Assembly (NCBI RefSeq): GCF_050016015.1
Contig: NZ_JBNHEQ010000166.1
Location: 30,623 to 94,622, forward strand
Direction of reading: 5' to 3'
From: Trichodesmium sp002260545
GTDB taxonomy: Bacteria; Cyanobacteriota; Cyanobacteriia; Cyanobacteriales; Microcoleaceae
DNA length: 64,000 bases
In this document: positions 1 to 9,493 of the stretch, one piece after another
Layout of the letters: each line of letters begins with the position of its first letter
How positions within the stretch are numbered: the first letter of the stretch is position 1
The notes under the pieces: model-generated
What the model saw: only the letters and a program-made list of their open reading frames with translations
Database searches by the model: none
What the model was told of the DNA's origin: nothing
Made by a program: the position numbers and the translations under genes

Positions 1-1563
1 TTAGATAATCCATTTAATTTAAAAGATTTAGAAGCAATATCTATTAGATTAGAATCTGACGAGAGATCCGAGTCAAATACTCATGTCATAAATCCGAATA
101 TTCCTGGTGATAAAAGTCAAAAGTCAGAAATCAAAATTACCTCAAAATTACTGGATGATTTAGATAATCCTTTTGATGCAAAAGAATTAGACTTATCTCC
201 CAAAAAATTCAAAAGAAAAGCCAGAAATTATGTAGAACAAAAATCACCTAAAACAAAAGAATCAACTGTTAACTTAACTACCTTTTCTCAAGTAGAATTT
301 CTCAGTGCCAGTTTAAGTTTAGCAATTTTAATAGGCTGTTTTTATGCAATAACTCAACCCTGTGTAATTGGAAAATGTATGATAATACCAACAGCAAAAG
401 AGTTAAATGAACAGTCACTAGAAACAATTAAAAATGTCACAAGCTCTTTAGCTCCAAAGCAAGCACAAGAAAAGCTAGAAACAGCAGTTCAAGATTTAGA
501 AAAGATTCCATTTTGGTCAATACATTACTTAGAATCACAACATTTAAAGTCTACTTACCAAACTGAAAATCAATATTTAGAAACAATTAGAAAAGCTTTG
601 CGTAATGGTCAACAAGCAGCTCAAAATAGTAAAAGTTTACCATTACCAAAAGAAGACTGGGTAGAAATTCAATCACTTTGGCAAGAAGCGATCGCTCTAT
701 TGGAAAAAGTACCAGAAGATAGTATAGCTTATCCTTTTGCTAAAAATAAATTGCAGCAATATCGCAAGTATTTAGTTGCTATTAAAGGAAGGTTAACTAC
801 TGAAGAAGAAGCGAATCAAAAATTAATAGCTGCGAAAAAATCAGCTCAGTTAGCAGAGACAAGAGAGGTAATAGCTCAGTTTCCTGAAAGCTGGAAAAAT
901 ATATATTCAAATTGGGCAGATGCGTTGGAGAAAATATCTACTATTCCTCCACAAACAACTGCCTATTTAGAAGCAAAAAATTTACTACCTCAGTATGAAC
1001 AAAAACTTCAATTAGCTGATGAACGTAGAATTATAGAACAAATTGGAGAGGAGGCTTATAATCAAGGTATTAGTTATTCTAAACAAGCTGAAGTTTTTGA
1101 ACAGAGAGCTAATTGGAAAGAGGCGACAGAATATTGGCAAAAAGCTCTAAATTCTGCTGAGGAAGTACCTAATAATTCTAGTTATTTTGCTAAAGTTAAA
1201 CCACTTATTAAATCTTATAATACTCTTCTAAAGATAGCAGCAGCTAACCAAAGATTATTAGACACTTTAGCCAAAGCTAATCAGGATTTAAGTAAGACTT
1301 GTCAAGGAAAACCAAAAATTTGTCAATATAGTGTTACTAAGGATTTAATTACTGTGCGGTTAACTTCTGACTATGTGGAGAAAATAAAAAAAACAGCTAA
1401 AGCAGTAGAAAGTAGTAAAGATAAAAAAAGTCGTACTGAATTAGAAAAGCATTTGAAAACTTTACAGGTTGCTTTGGAGGCTATTAGTAATAATGCTAAA
1501 ATTCCTTTAGAAGTTTATAACCCACAAGGTTTAAAAATTGCTGCTCATTTTCCCAATAGTTGA
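1..1563 (+). CDS. Membrane-anchored coiled-coil protein, 3' part only
   Basis: The reading frame is open from base 1 without a stop, so the gene starts before the window and the ATG at 379 is not its start. The visible 520 residues begin with a polar segment holding two similar LDNPF-type motifs (near residues 1 and 54). One hydrophobic membrane segment follows at about residues 100-118. After it comes a roughly 390-residue Lys/Glu/Gln-rich helical part with repeated W-(K/Q)-EA-(I/L)-(A/N)-type helices that resemble degenerate TPR or coiled-coil units. I infer a single-pass protein with a large soluble helical domain. I do not recognise a catalytic domain. A serine/threonine kinase or other domain could lie upstream of the window, as this kind of tail is often fused to one, but nothing here shows it. 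Confidence 0.75.
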   Translation, partial: LDNPFNLKDLEAISIRLESDERSESNTHVINPNIPGDKSQKSEIKITSKLLDDLDNPFDAKELDLSPKKFKRKARNYVEQKSPKTKESTVNLTTFSQVEFLSASLSLAILIGCFYAITQPCVIGKCMIIPTAKELNEQSLETIKNVTSSLAPKQAQEKLETAVQDLEKIPFWSIHYLESQHLKSTYQTENQYLETIRKALRNGQQAAQNSKSLPLPKEDWVEIQSLWQEAIALLEKVPEDSIAYPFAKNKLQQYRKYLVAIKGRLTTEEEANQKLIAAKKSAQLAETREVIAQFPESWKNIYSNWADALEKISTIPPQTTAYLEAKNLLPQYEQKLQLADERRIIEQIGEEAYNQGISYSKQAEVFEQRANWKEATEYWQKALNSAEEVPNNSSYFAKVKPLIKSYNTLLKIAAANQRLLDTLAKANQDLSKTCQGKPKICQYSVTKDLITVRLTSDYVEKIKKTAKAVESSKDKKSRTELEKHLKTLQVALEAISNNAKIPLEVYNPQGLKIAAHFPNS

Positions 1564-1929
1564 AGTCATTTCAGTTATCAGTTATCAGTTATCAGTTAAC
1601 AGTTATCAGTATCTCTAACTGTTTCCGCAGCATGACCTAGGAAAGCAAGAGGCTTAAAATTTGAAATATTCTCTTTTTTATCCCCTTAAAAGGGCAGGCT
1701 TTATACCAGAGTTTTTCGGTAAAATTTTAAGTCCAGGAGTAGGGAAATATTGGTAATTTATAATATAGTAATTCGCGCTTATGTACTCACATTTTATCGT
1801 AGGGGTTTGGTTTCCAAACCCAGGCGAAAATGTGATTATGACCAAAGTTCTGTAGCTTTTTAAAAGTAGAAGCAGGGTTTTGTATTTATAAAGCGACTCT
1901 TGAATATGTAAGTTTTCTAATTTTCTCTT
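1564..1929. repeat. Repeat-filled spacer
   Basis: No gene is seen. The start is a run of the heptamer TCAGTTA beginning a few bases after the stop codon. It is followed by a dispersed unit reading TATCCCCTTAAAAGGGCAGG, then a GTTTTTCGGTAAAA-type end. Similar units recur near 5030-5060, 9130-9180 and 42425-42470. Confidence 0.6.
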
Positions 1930-1935
1930 TTGATA

Positions 1936-3012
1936 ATGATTATATCCCACAGATATAAATTTATTTTCCTGAAAACAATCAAGACGGCTGGTACATCAAT
2001 TGAAATTTCTTTATCCAGATTTTGTGGTGATGATGACATAATAACCCCTATTAGTTTGGAAGATGAAGCTATCAGAAAACTTCTTGGGAAAAAGCCACAA
2101 AATTATTTAGATTATGATGTTCAAGGAAATGAATACAAAAAGTATTTCAATCATATCACTGCTCAAAAAATTAAAAGTCTAATAGAACCTTCAATTTGGG
2201 ATAGTTACTATAAGTTTTGCTTTGAAAGAAATCCTTTTGATAGAGCCATATCTTTGTACTATTTTAGCTGTCGATACAAGTCTATTAAATTTGATGACTG
2301 GCTGAAAAACCAGTATCCTAATTTATCTGCACAAAAGAGCTAAAATATTTACACAATAAACAATAAAGTAGCAGTTTATTTTATTGGTAAGTATGAAAAT
2401 ATTCCCTCAGATTTAACTTTCGTATGTCAGAAGTTAAATATACCGTTTGATGGATATTTGCCAAAAGCTAAAAGATTTTTCAGAGATGATAAACGCCCTT
2501 ATGATAAGTTTTTGAATACCGAACAAATGCAAATTATCCGTGAATCTAACTCAAATGTTATTGATTTATTAGGTTATGGCAATGAAAATCAAAATAATCA
2601 CGACATTTCAATCTTAGACAAAGAAAAAAAACAACCAGAAAATTATACTGAAGAATATTATAATCAAATAGGATATCTACTACAAAAGCAAGGAAAATTA
2701 GACGAAGCTTTGACTGCTTATGCTCAAGCAATTGGAATTAATCCCAAAAAATCTTGGGCTTATTATCATACACTAGGTAATATTTTTAGAGAAAATAATC
2801 TCTACAGGGAAGCAGTAAAAGCTTACCATCAAGCTATTAAAATTAAACCAGATTTTCCCTGGACTCATTATCACTTAGGAATGGTTTTAGAGAAACAAGG
2901 AAAATTAGATGAAGCTGTTACTTACTATCAAAATGCTATTCAACTTTATCCAAATTTATCCAAATTTATCTTATTACAAAAACAAATTATAGCAATCCTA
3001 AATAGGTCGTAA
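1936..3012 (+). pseudogene. Sulfotransferase-TPR fusion with in-frame stop
   Basis: The first half (1936-2340) has the PAPS-binding features of the sulfotransferase family: a 5'-phosphosulfate loop FLKTIKTAGTS near residue 10 and a 3'-phosphate motif FERNPFDRA near residue 92. A TAA at 2341-2343 then interrupts the frame. The same frame continues with sulfotransferase-like sequence (NNKVAVYFIGKYENI, then a PFDGYLPKAK segment) and about three TPR units, ending at 3012. Because no frameshift separates the halves, I read this as one gene hit by a nonsense change or a very small indel. ATG 1936 is preferred over the TTG at 1930. A TPR-tailed sulfotransferase would sulfate a sugar or protein. The truncated 135-residue product lacks part of the fold and is probably inactive. 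The alternative is suppression or a sequencing error. Confidence 0.75.
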
Positions 3013-3118
3013 AAAATCAAAAAGTAGATAAAAAAGTTGAAATTCCTACCTGTTGCTTGTTGCCTGTTACCTAAAAAGCAGTAAAATTTTTGCCACGAAT
3101 AAAATAGGATTGCTATAT
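2989..3118. repeat. Inverted-repeat element, ATAGCAATCCTA arms
   Basis: ATAGCAATCCTA at 2989 faces TAGGATTGCTATAT at 3105. The left arm overlaps the 3' end of the sulfotransferase-TPR gene. The same arms occur close together at 6931-6978 and about 100 bp apart at 47468-47590. The interior (AATCAAAAAGTAGATAAAAA) is also found near 6630. Confidence 0.6.
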
Positions 3119-3120
3119 TT

Positions 3121-3340
3121 CAGCAATTAACAATGAACAATTAATAATTAATAATTAATAATTAATAATTACCCCTTCTTTCAAGAAGGGGATTAGCACT
3201 CAAGGAAATTTTTTTGATTTATCCCCTTGAAAGGGGAGGCTTTAAACCTTAATTGTTGAATGAATAATTAATTATTGACTATCAACTCTTAATTATTAAT
3301 TATTAACTATTAACTATTAATTATTAATTATTCGGTAAAA
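3121..3340. repeat. AT-rich AATTAAT microsatellites around a dispersed repeat
   Basis: Runs of TAATTAATAAT flank a unit containing ATTACCCCTTC and a palindromic ATCCCCTTGAAAGGGGA segment followed by GGCTTTAAACC. This is the same general design as the GATAATGGATAATTACCTC repeat family found elsewhere in the window. The remainder of the spacer up to 3550 shows no gene. Confidence 0.55.
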
Positions 3341-3550
3341 TTACATAAACAGAGAGTAGATTTTCAGAGTAAATTGTTCCACGATCATGTTTTCTTTTAT
3401 CTATAATTTTATAGAAGTTCTAGGCAAACTTAGGTAGGGCTTTTAATTGACTATTAATCCCTAGAGGTTTAAAGCTTCTTCTTTTAAATAGATAGATAAT
3501 TAGAGATAGTTTTCATTATCAATTATCAATTACTCATTATCCATTATCCA

Positions 3551-4321
3551 TTATCCATTAATAAGTTGTGCGTCCTGATTAAAAAATTGCTTACATAAAC
3601 CATAAGTAACTAATAAACTTGTTGTCAAATTTGCAAAAGCCAAAAGAAACATAATTAACATTTGATATGCTACAGCATCCAAAGGATTAACACCACTTAA
3701 TAACTGACCAGTAACAATACCAGGAAGGGTGACAATTCCAATTACCATCATTGAATTTAAAGTAGGTATTAATGCAGCACGAATAGCATCTTTTTTATAC
3801 TTAATAACTGCTTGTTCAGGTGTAGCTCCTAAACTTAAATAAGTTTCAATTTCTACTGAACTAGAATTAATTGTACTGACAAGTCTTTCTCCAGCGATCG
3901 CTGCTGCATTCATGGCATTTCCTAATACTATTCCCACTAAAGGAATTAAATATTGAGGTTCATACCAAGTCTCAGGTTTAATAACGAATAAATTTGTATA
4001 ACTAATACTTAAAGTTGTACTGGTTAAAATGGAACCCCAAACTAAAGGTAACAACCGAGGTATTTTTGGACTAATTCTATTTCTCGCAACTACAGAAGCA
4101 ACTGTTAACATAACAACTAAAATAGTAATAACTAACCAAGGTTGTTTAGTTGTAAATACTATTGCTAATATATAGCCAACAAATATTAACTGTACAATAG
4201 TACGAACTGTAGCTATTAATAATTGCCATTCTAATCCTAATTTTTGCCAAGCTGAGAGACCAATAGCTATAGCAATTAGTCCTAAAGCCATAGCTATATC
4301 CGTAATTGTTAATTGAATCAT
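3551..4321 (-). CDS. FetB-like ABC transporter permease (UPF0014)
   Basis: The protein (about 256 residues from the ATG at 4321) is strongly hydrophobic, with about seven membrane segments and the UPF0014/FetB hallmarks: an early TVRTIVQLIFVGY segment, LGNAMNAAAIAGERL in the middle, LSLGATPEQA, and LPGIVTGQLLSG near the C-terminus. E. coli FetB pairs with the ATPase FetA and is linked to iron homeostasis and peroxide resistance; the substrate here is not shown by sequence. No ATPase gene is adjacent, so the partner must be elsewhere. An upstream in-frame TTG at 4339 exists, but ATG 4321 gives the usual family start. Confidence 0.85.
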   Translation of the reverse strand: MIQLTITDIAMALGLIAIAIGLSAWQKLGLEWQLLIATVRTIVQLIFVGYILAIVFTTKQPWLVITILVVMLTVASVVARNRISPKIPRLLPLVWGSILTSTTLSISYTNLFVIKPETWYEPQYLIPLVGIVLGNAMNAAAIAGERLVSTINSSSVEIETYLSLGATPEQAVIKYKKDAIRAALIPTLNSMMVIGIVTLPGIVTGQLLSGVNPLDAVAYQMLIMFLLAFANLTTSLLVTYGLCKQFFNQDAQLING

Positions 4322-4371
4322 ATCAATCTTTTCAAGCAACTGTAAGAAAATCTTTAGTAAAAAAAGCTAAA

Positions 4372-4601
4372 TAGGGCTTGCTGAAAAAGTCTTATGGGTG
4401 AGGGTAGGAGTCACGAGGAATAGGGAATTTAGAGGAGGTAGTCAGAAGAATTATCCCTTGATTTTTCAGCAATAGCTTCAACCCAAAATCCTAACTTTTT
4501 GCAGCTCTAGAGAATGAAAACCTTGTACTTTTTCCAGGCCTAAAAAGGCTGACCTTTATCTATTATCTATAAAGGGTTTTATATTTAATCAGCAAATCCT
4601 A
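4372..4601. mobile_element. MITE-like element, TAGGGCTTGCTGA ends (copy 1)
   Basis: It begins TAGGGCTTGCTGAAAAAG and ends with the inverse, TCAGCAAATCCTA, giving terminal inverted repeats of about 16 bp on a 230-bp body. The interior shares TTTTTGCAGCTCTAGAGAATG-like and CCTAAAAAGGCT segments with the copies at 32734-32947 and 45685-45916. There is no coding capacity. It looks like a non-autonomous derivative of an insertion sequence. Confidence 0.65.
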
Positions 4602-5160
4602 AATAAAAGTAGTTTGAATACCCACAAGGTAGAAAAATATCAATAGCAATTGTAAAAATTTAATAAATGTCTATAAAGTCCTATCCTAAAATACTCAGTA
4701 ATAACAGTTCTTACTTTAAATTCATCAAATTAATTAATACTTGAAGCCATTAAAAAATTAATTAAATTAATTAATTAGGAAACATAAATTATTCAAAAAT
4801 AATCATTTTTTGGTTGCTAACCCCAACTAATTGTCAACATTATTATATGGTGAGAATAGAGACTTCAACTTATAATTTTAATTTTCTTATGAACACTTTT
4901 ATAGGAGGAAAAAATAAACAGACAATAAGCAAAAGTATAAAAAACATTTCTCTGTATTTGAGCGATAATCACTTTATGTTTTAAGCAACTCTTTATTTAC
5001 TATGATTTACCGAAAAATAGTGGGTATGCGCCTTCCCTTTTAAGGGGATAAAAAAAGAGAATATTCCTGATATCAAGCCTCCTTACTGCAGAGGTACTAT
5101 TAATGAATTTCCTCTACAGAAGGGTAACTGATAACTGAAATGACACCTAAAAGTTTTGAA
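4602..5160. other. Gene-free spacer
   Basis: No credible reading frame. Positions 5030-5148 hold an inverted copy of the dispersed AAGGGGATAAAAAAAGAGAA repeat together with GATAACTGAAATGACA, the end of the heptamer repeat. The rest is plain AT-rich DNA. Confidence 0.5.
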
Positions 5161-6141
5161 TTATTTAGACTTAAATCCATAAAATTCCCGCACGAAATAT
5201 AAAGGTCTTCTTTTGACTTCACCATGAATTCTACCTAAATATTCCCCAATAACACCCAAGGTAATAAGTTGTACCCCTCCTAAAAATAGAGTAACAACCA
5301 TTAATGAAGCATATCCTGGAACATCAATTCCCCAAATGAGAGTCCTAATAATTAGATATGTAGCATAGACAAATGCAATACAAGATATAGATAATCCGAT
5401 ATAACTCCAGATTTTTAGGGGAACTGCGCTAAAAGATGTGATACCCTCAAGAGCAAAGTTCCATAATTTCCAATAATTCCATTTTGTTTCCCCCTTGTAT
5501 CGAGCTGGGCGATCGTATTCTACAGAGATTTGTTTAAACCCAACCCAGGCAAATAAACCTTTCATAAACCTATGAGTTTCTGGCAGTTGTTTAATCGCCT
5601 CAATCACCTGACGATCCATTAATCTAAAATCTCCCGTATCTTGGGGAATTTTAATTGGAGTCATCTTTTGAATGATGCGAGAGAAACCATTAGCAGTCAT
5701 TTGCTTCAGCCAAGTTTCTCCAGACCGGGATTTTCTAGTACCATAAACTACATCATACCCTTCCTGCCATTTGGCCACCATATCGCTAATTAACTCTGGT
5801 GGGTCTTGTAGATCGGCATCAATAGGAATTACTGCCTTTCCCGTAGCATAGTCCAAACCAGCAGTCATAGCTACTTCTTTACCAAAATTACGGGACAGGT
5901 TAATCACCTTAATTGCAGAATTACTGTCATGGTGTTCAACTAAACAATTGAGAGTGTTATCCTGACTTCCATCATTGACACAAATAATTTCATAAGTCAT
6001 ACCGAGTGGTTCAAGAACTGAGATTAACCGCTCGAATAGATAATCAAGATTAGGTTCTTCGTTATAGCAAGGAACAATAATTGATAAATCTATGGTTTCT
6101 TCAGGTTGTATATTTTTTAATTTATGACTATAAGTGTTCAT
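5161..6141 (-). CDS. GtrB/DPM1-like family 2 glycosyltransferase
   Basis: The 326-residue protein has a GT-A catalytic domain with IIVPCYNEE at residues 21-29, VNDGS at 55-59 and the metal-binding DAD at 108-110 in PIDADLQDPPE. Two membrane helices follow at about 240-265 and 275-300. This is the layout of polyprenyl-phosphate glucosyl/mannosyl transferases (GtrB, ArnC, bacterial DPM-like), which charge undecaprenyl phosphate with a sugar on the cytoplasmic face of the membrane. The length matches the family. The sugar is not predictable. It stands alone with repeat-filled spacers on both sides, but lies in the same region as other polysaccharide genes, so I infer a role in surface glycan or glycolipid modification. 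Confidence 0.88.
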   Translation of the reverse strand: MNTYSHKLKNIQPEETIDLSIIVPCYNEEPNLDYLFERLISVLEPLGMTYEIICVNDGSQDNTLNCLVEHHDSNSAIKVINLSRNFGKEVAMTAGLDYATGKAVIPIDADLQDPPELISDMVAKWQEGYDVVYGTRKSRSGETWLKQMTANGFSRIIQKMTPIKIPQDTGDFRLMDRQVIEAIKQLPETHRFMKGLFAWVGFKQISVEYDRPARYKGETKWNYWKLWNFALEGITSFSAVPLKIWSYIGLSISCIAFVYATYLIIRTLIWGIDVPGYASLMVVTLFLGGVQLITLGVIGEYLGRIHGEVKRRPLYFVREFYGFKSK

Positions 6142-6930
6142 ATTATTTCTAATTTATAGCGCTAGGGAATAGGGAATAGGGTATAGTAAATTGTTAAAGG
6201 GTTTTCCTAGGTCATGCTGCGCAAACAGGATTTAGAAATGTCCTAACCTTAATGGGTAAAGCTATACTTTCTAGATATAATAGGTTAGCTTGTCCTGGTT
6301 TATGAAGCGTAATGTATTTGTTTGACAATTTATTAAGAATACCTCAAATTTATCAGTATAATTTCTGCAATTACTATTGAACTTAAGATTAAGTCCATGC
6401 CTAATCATCCTCTAAATTTATAATTAAAGTCGTTAAAAAGATTAGAAAAAATATCCCCCCTTAAATTAAATAGGTTAGAAAAAATATCCCCTCTTAAATT
6501 AAATAGGATGGAATAAAAAATTGAGGGATAGTCTTAGATGTTCGGAACAAGGATCTGTTTAAATATAGTTGATTTTTCTTATCATTTTTTGATAAATATC
6601 TATATCAATCCTCAAATAGGTTGCGGGTAATCAAAAAGTAAATAAAAAACTGAAACTCCCACCAGTTAAATTTTCCCTTTTCCCTAAAAAGAAGTAATAT
6701 TTTTGACCGAAAAATGATGTCTCAATTCTCCCATTTTAAGGGGCTGAAAAAATCAACTTCATTATTTCAAATATCCGGGCTTTAGTTGGAGGTCCTGATA
6801 ACTGATATAGTCATTTAAAATAAGGATGAAACATTTTTTTTGCTGAAACCCTTTCAAGGAAAGAAACACTCGTTCCAGTCTTATTCAGAATAACTATAAC
6901 TGTTAAGTGATAACTGAAATGACACGAATA

Positions 6931-6978
6931 AAATAGGATTGCTATATTCTTTTCTAAATATATATAGCAATCCTATTT
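6931..6978. repeat. Perfect 17-bp inverted repeat (hairpin)
   Basis: AAATAGGATTGCTATAT (6931-6947) is mirrored by ATATAGCAATCCTATTT (6962-6978) with a 14-nt loop. The stem is the same arm sequence as the repeats at 2989-3118 and 47468-47590, so it is a repeat-family member rather than a specific terminator. Confidence 0.7.
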
Positions 6979-7182
6979 CAGTTGTAATATTTTAGTGGTA
7001 GGGGCGATTTCCTGCGGAATGCTGCTAATTCGCGAATCGCCCGTACAGGAGTCAGGAGTCAGAATATAAAAGGATTTTGATTTATCTTAATTGTTATTAA
7101 ATATCTCATAAATCGGGTGCATCTCAATTTTGAGAAAGACAAAAATTTATAGCTATTAGGGAACAGGGAACAGGTTCAATAA

Positions 7183-7305
7183 TGGATAATGGATGATTGA
7201 TAATTACCTCTTCCTTTTAGGGAGAGGATTGAATAAAAGGAAAATTTTTTCTTGTTTCTCCACAGCGAGTGAGAGGCTTTATACCTTTATTTTTCGGTAA
7301 TAGGG
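7183..7305. repeat. TAATTACCTCT-family dispersed repeat
   Basis: The order is ATGGATAATGGATGATTGATAA-like repeats, TTACCTCT, a GGGAGAGGATTGAAT segment, GTGAGAGGCTTTATACC and TTTTTCGGTAAT. This matches the order seen at 11286, 12158, 36236, 41334 and 45455. Confidence 0.55.
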
Positions 7306-7595
7306 AATAGAGAATAAGAAAAAAGTATTTTTGCAAATATTGAGATGCACCCCATAAATCATTCCTGATTGGTATATAAATTAGGAATTAGACTTGAGAA
7401 CTGATTTTGAATGTAGGGATTTAGATATGAGATTTAGGAAGAAGAGAAAAAGCTAATACATTGTTGTGTTCGGAGATGATAATACTAATATCGCTACTAA
7501 AGACCTCTCAAAGAAATCACTTTTGTGAAAGCATTTGACGATAACAATACTATAATTTTGATTATACTCTTATTCTCTAATTCATTACTATCAAT

Positions 7596-8747
7596 ATGAC
7601 TAATGTTCCCCCTCTAGATTTAACACGACAGTATGAAATAATTCGCGAACAAATAAATGCCAAAGTTCAAGATGTACTTGCTTCTGGTCGTTATATTGGA
7701 GGTTCTATTGTTGATGACTTTGAAAAACAATTTGCTAAATATATAGATGTATCTCATTGTGTATCCTGCAACTCTGGGACTGATGCTTTATTTTTAGCTT
7801 TACGAGCTGTAAATATTGGGCCTGGAGATGAAGTAATTACTACTCCTTTCACTTTTTTTGCTACTACTGAAGTAATTAGTGCTCTAGGAGCAACTCCAAT
7901 TTTTATTGATATTAATCCCCAGACTTTTAACTTAGATATTCAACAACTTGAAGCAGCTATAACCGAAAAAACAAAGGTTATTTTGCCAGTACATTTATTT
8001 GGTCAACCTTTGGATATGACCCAGTTGATGGCGATCGCTCGCCAGTATAATTTAATAGTCATAGAAGATTGTGCCCAAGCTACCGGAGCAGAATGGCATA
8101 ACCAAAAAATAGGAAGTTTTGGTGATATTGGTTGTTTTAGTTTTTTTCCTACTAAAAATTTAGGAGCTTTTGGAGATGGTGGCGCTCTGACCACAAATAA
8201 TCCGGCGATCGCTGCTCAAGTCCGGATGCTCAAAAATCATGGACAGTCTGACAAATATTTTTATGAAAACATCGGTATTAATAGTCGTCTAGATACCATA
8301 CAAGCTGCAATTTTGCAAGTTAAATTACCTTATCTAGATAGTTGGAATCAGCAACGTCGTGACTTAGCAGATATTTACCATAAATTTATTAGTGGCATAA
8401 GTGCTGTAGTTCCTCCTCAAGAGTTAGCTGGAGGTAGATGTATTTGGAATCAATACACAATTATGCTCAAAAGTCAAGAGTTAGAAGCTACAGCAAAGTC
8501 TCGTTTTTCTAGTTCTCTGCGTGATTGGGTTCGCGCTCAGTTACAAAATAAGGGAATAGGTTCAGCAATTTACTATCCCACACCTTTACATTTACAGCCT
8601 GTTTACAAATCTTTGGCACACCGTCAATTACCAGTTGTAGAACAAATTTGCCATCAGGTTTTGTCTTTGCCTATGTTTCCTGAACTTTCCACTCCACAAC
8701 AAGAGCAAGTTATATTTGCTTTGAAAGACTCTCTACAAGAACTTTAA
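7596..8747 (+). CDS. DegT/DnrJ/EryC1/StrS sugar aminotransferase
   Basis: The protein is a 383-residue fold-type I PLP enzyme of the DegT/DnrJ/EryC1/StrS family. Typical features are SGTDAL at residues 60-65 (cofactor phosphate contacts), D158 and Q161 in IEDCAQATGA, and the PLP-binding lysine K187 in FFPTKNLGAFGDGG. GINSRLDTIQAAIL and a C-terminal YYPTPLHLQP complete the family signature. Members transfer an amino group to a nucleotide-linked keto sugar for O-antigen, capsule or glycoprotein glycans. The substrate cannot be read from sequence. There is no close operon partner. The GT2 gene upstream and the epimerase and glycosyltransferases downstream suggest polysaccharide synthesis. The length is normal and the gene appears intact. 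Confidence 0.92.
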   Translation: MTNVPPLDLTRQYEIIREQINAKVQDVLASGRYIGGSIVDDFEKQFAKYIDVSHCVSCNSGTDALFLALRAVNIGPGDEVITTPFTFFATTEVISALGATPIFIDINPQTFNLDIQQLEAAITEKTKVILPVHLFGQPLDMTQLMAIARQYNLIVIEDCAQATGAEWHNQKIGSFGDIGCFSFFPTKNLGAFGDGGALTTNNPAIAAQVRMLKNHGQSDKYFYENIGINSRLDTIQAAILQVKLPYLDSWNQQRRDLADIYHKFISGISAVVPPQELAGGRCIWNQYTIMLKSQELEATAKSRFSSSLRDWVRAQLQNKGIGSAIYYPTPLHLQPVYKSLAHRQLPVVEQICHQVLSLPMFPELSTPQQEQVIFALKDSLQEL

Positions 8748-9493
8748 CGTAGTCAGAGGTTAGAAGTTAGAAGTCAGAAGTTTTTTTGTAACGAGGATTT
8801 TGAGTAACCCTCCAAAAACATTTCGCCTTAACAGGGGGGTGTTATATCAATCTCCTAAAGTCAGACTACACATAACTTGACCTCTTGTCTTTCAAGTTCG
8901 ATAGATTACTTTGATAAGTGTCGTTTAAGTTTGTGAAATTGGTATTAGACCAAATTATTTTGATAATAGTTTTGACTTTAATATTTCTTTAAAATTCATT
9001 TGGGAAATTTGTAGTTTTGTATACTATACTTAATAAAAATAAAAAAAATTTAATGTAAGACAGCAGGGATCAAATTTTATTCAGTTATCAGTACCGACCG
9101 CTGAATTCAGAGACTTGAAATACTGAAATTGATTTTTTTGACCCCCTTAAAAGGGGCAGGAAACCTAATTTTTTGGTCATAGATAACTTTTGACTTTTTA
9201 ACTTTTGAGTTGATAACTTGCGCGTAGCGCTATACCTTCTGAATTACTGAAAATTTGCCATTTAACTAGCTATCAGCTTTTAGTATTTCCGTTCCGGGAT
9301 ACTACGCAAACAGCTTCAGCTTTTTGAACTTGGGTTAATCTCCGGCAAACCAAAGGGCAGGATTTTTAGGAGGAGTTGAAATATCCTTTTAAACTTAAAA
9401 AAAATAATCTTGCTGACTGCTGACCGCTGACCGCTGACCGCTTTTTCAAAACAATAAATAAAAAATATAAAATTTAAGAGGAAAATATTAAAA
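8748..9493. other. Gene-free spacer with short repeats
   Basis: No gene is seen. Notable content is an ACCCCCTTAAAAGGGGCAGG repeat unit near 9138 and three tandem CTGACCG units near 9418-9442. An AAGAGG stretch around 9476-9482 serves as the ribosome binding site of the next gene. Confidence 0.5.

Larger units (their letters stand above)
6142..7595. other. 1.45-kb gene-free, repeat-rich spacer
   Basis: No supported gene. It contains a duplicated ATATCCCC(C/T)CTTAAATTAAATAGG stretch near 6450-6510, part of the CAATCCTCAAATAGG element near 6612, a perfect hairpin at 6931-6978, a GGGGCGATTTCC/AATCGCCC palindromic unit near 6998-7045, and a copy of the TAATTACCTCT repeat at 7183-7305. Confidence 0.5.

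Noticed and set aside
1678..1950. 90-codon leftward frame
   Set aside because: Repeat-derived and overlapping the start of the sulfotransferase gene; no supporting signal.
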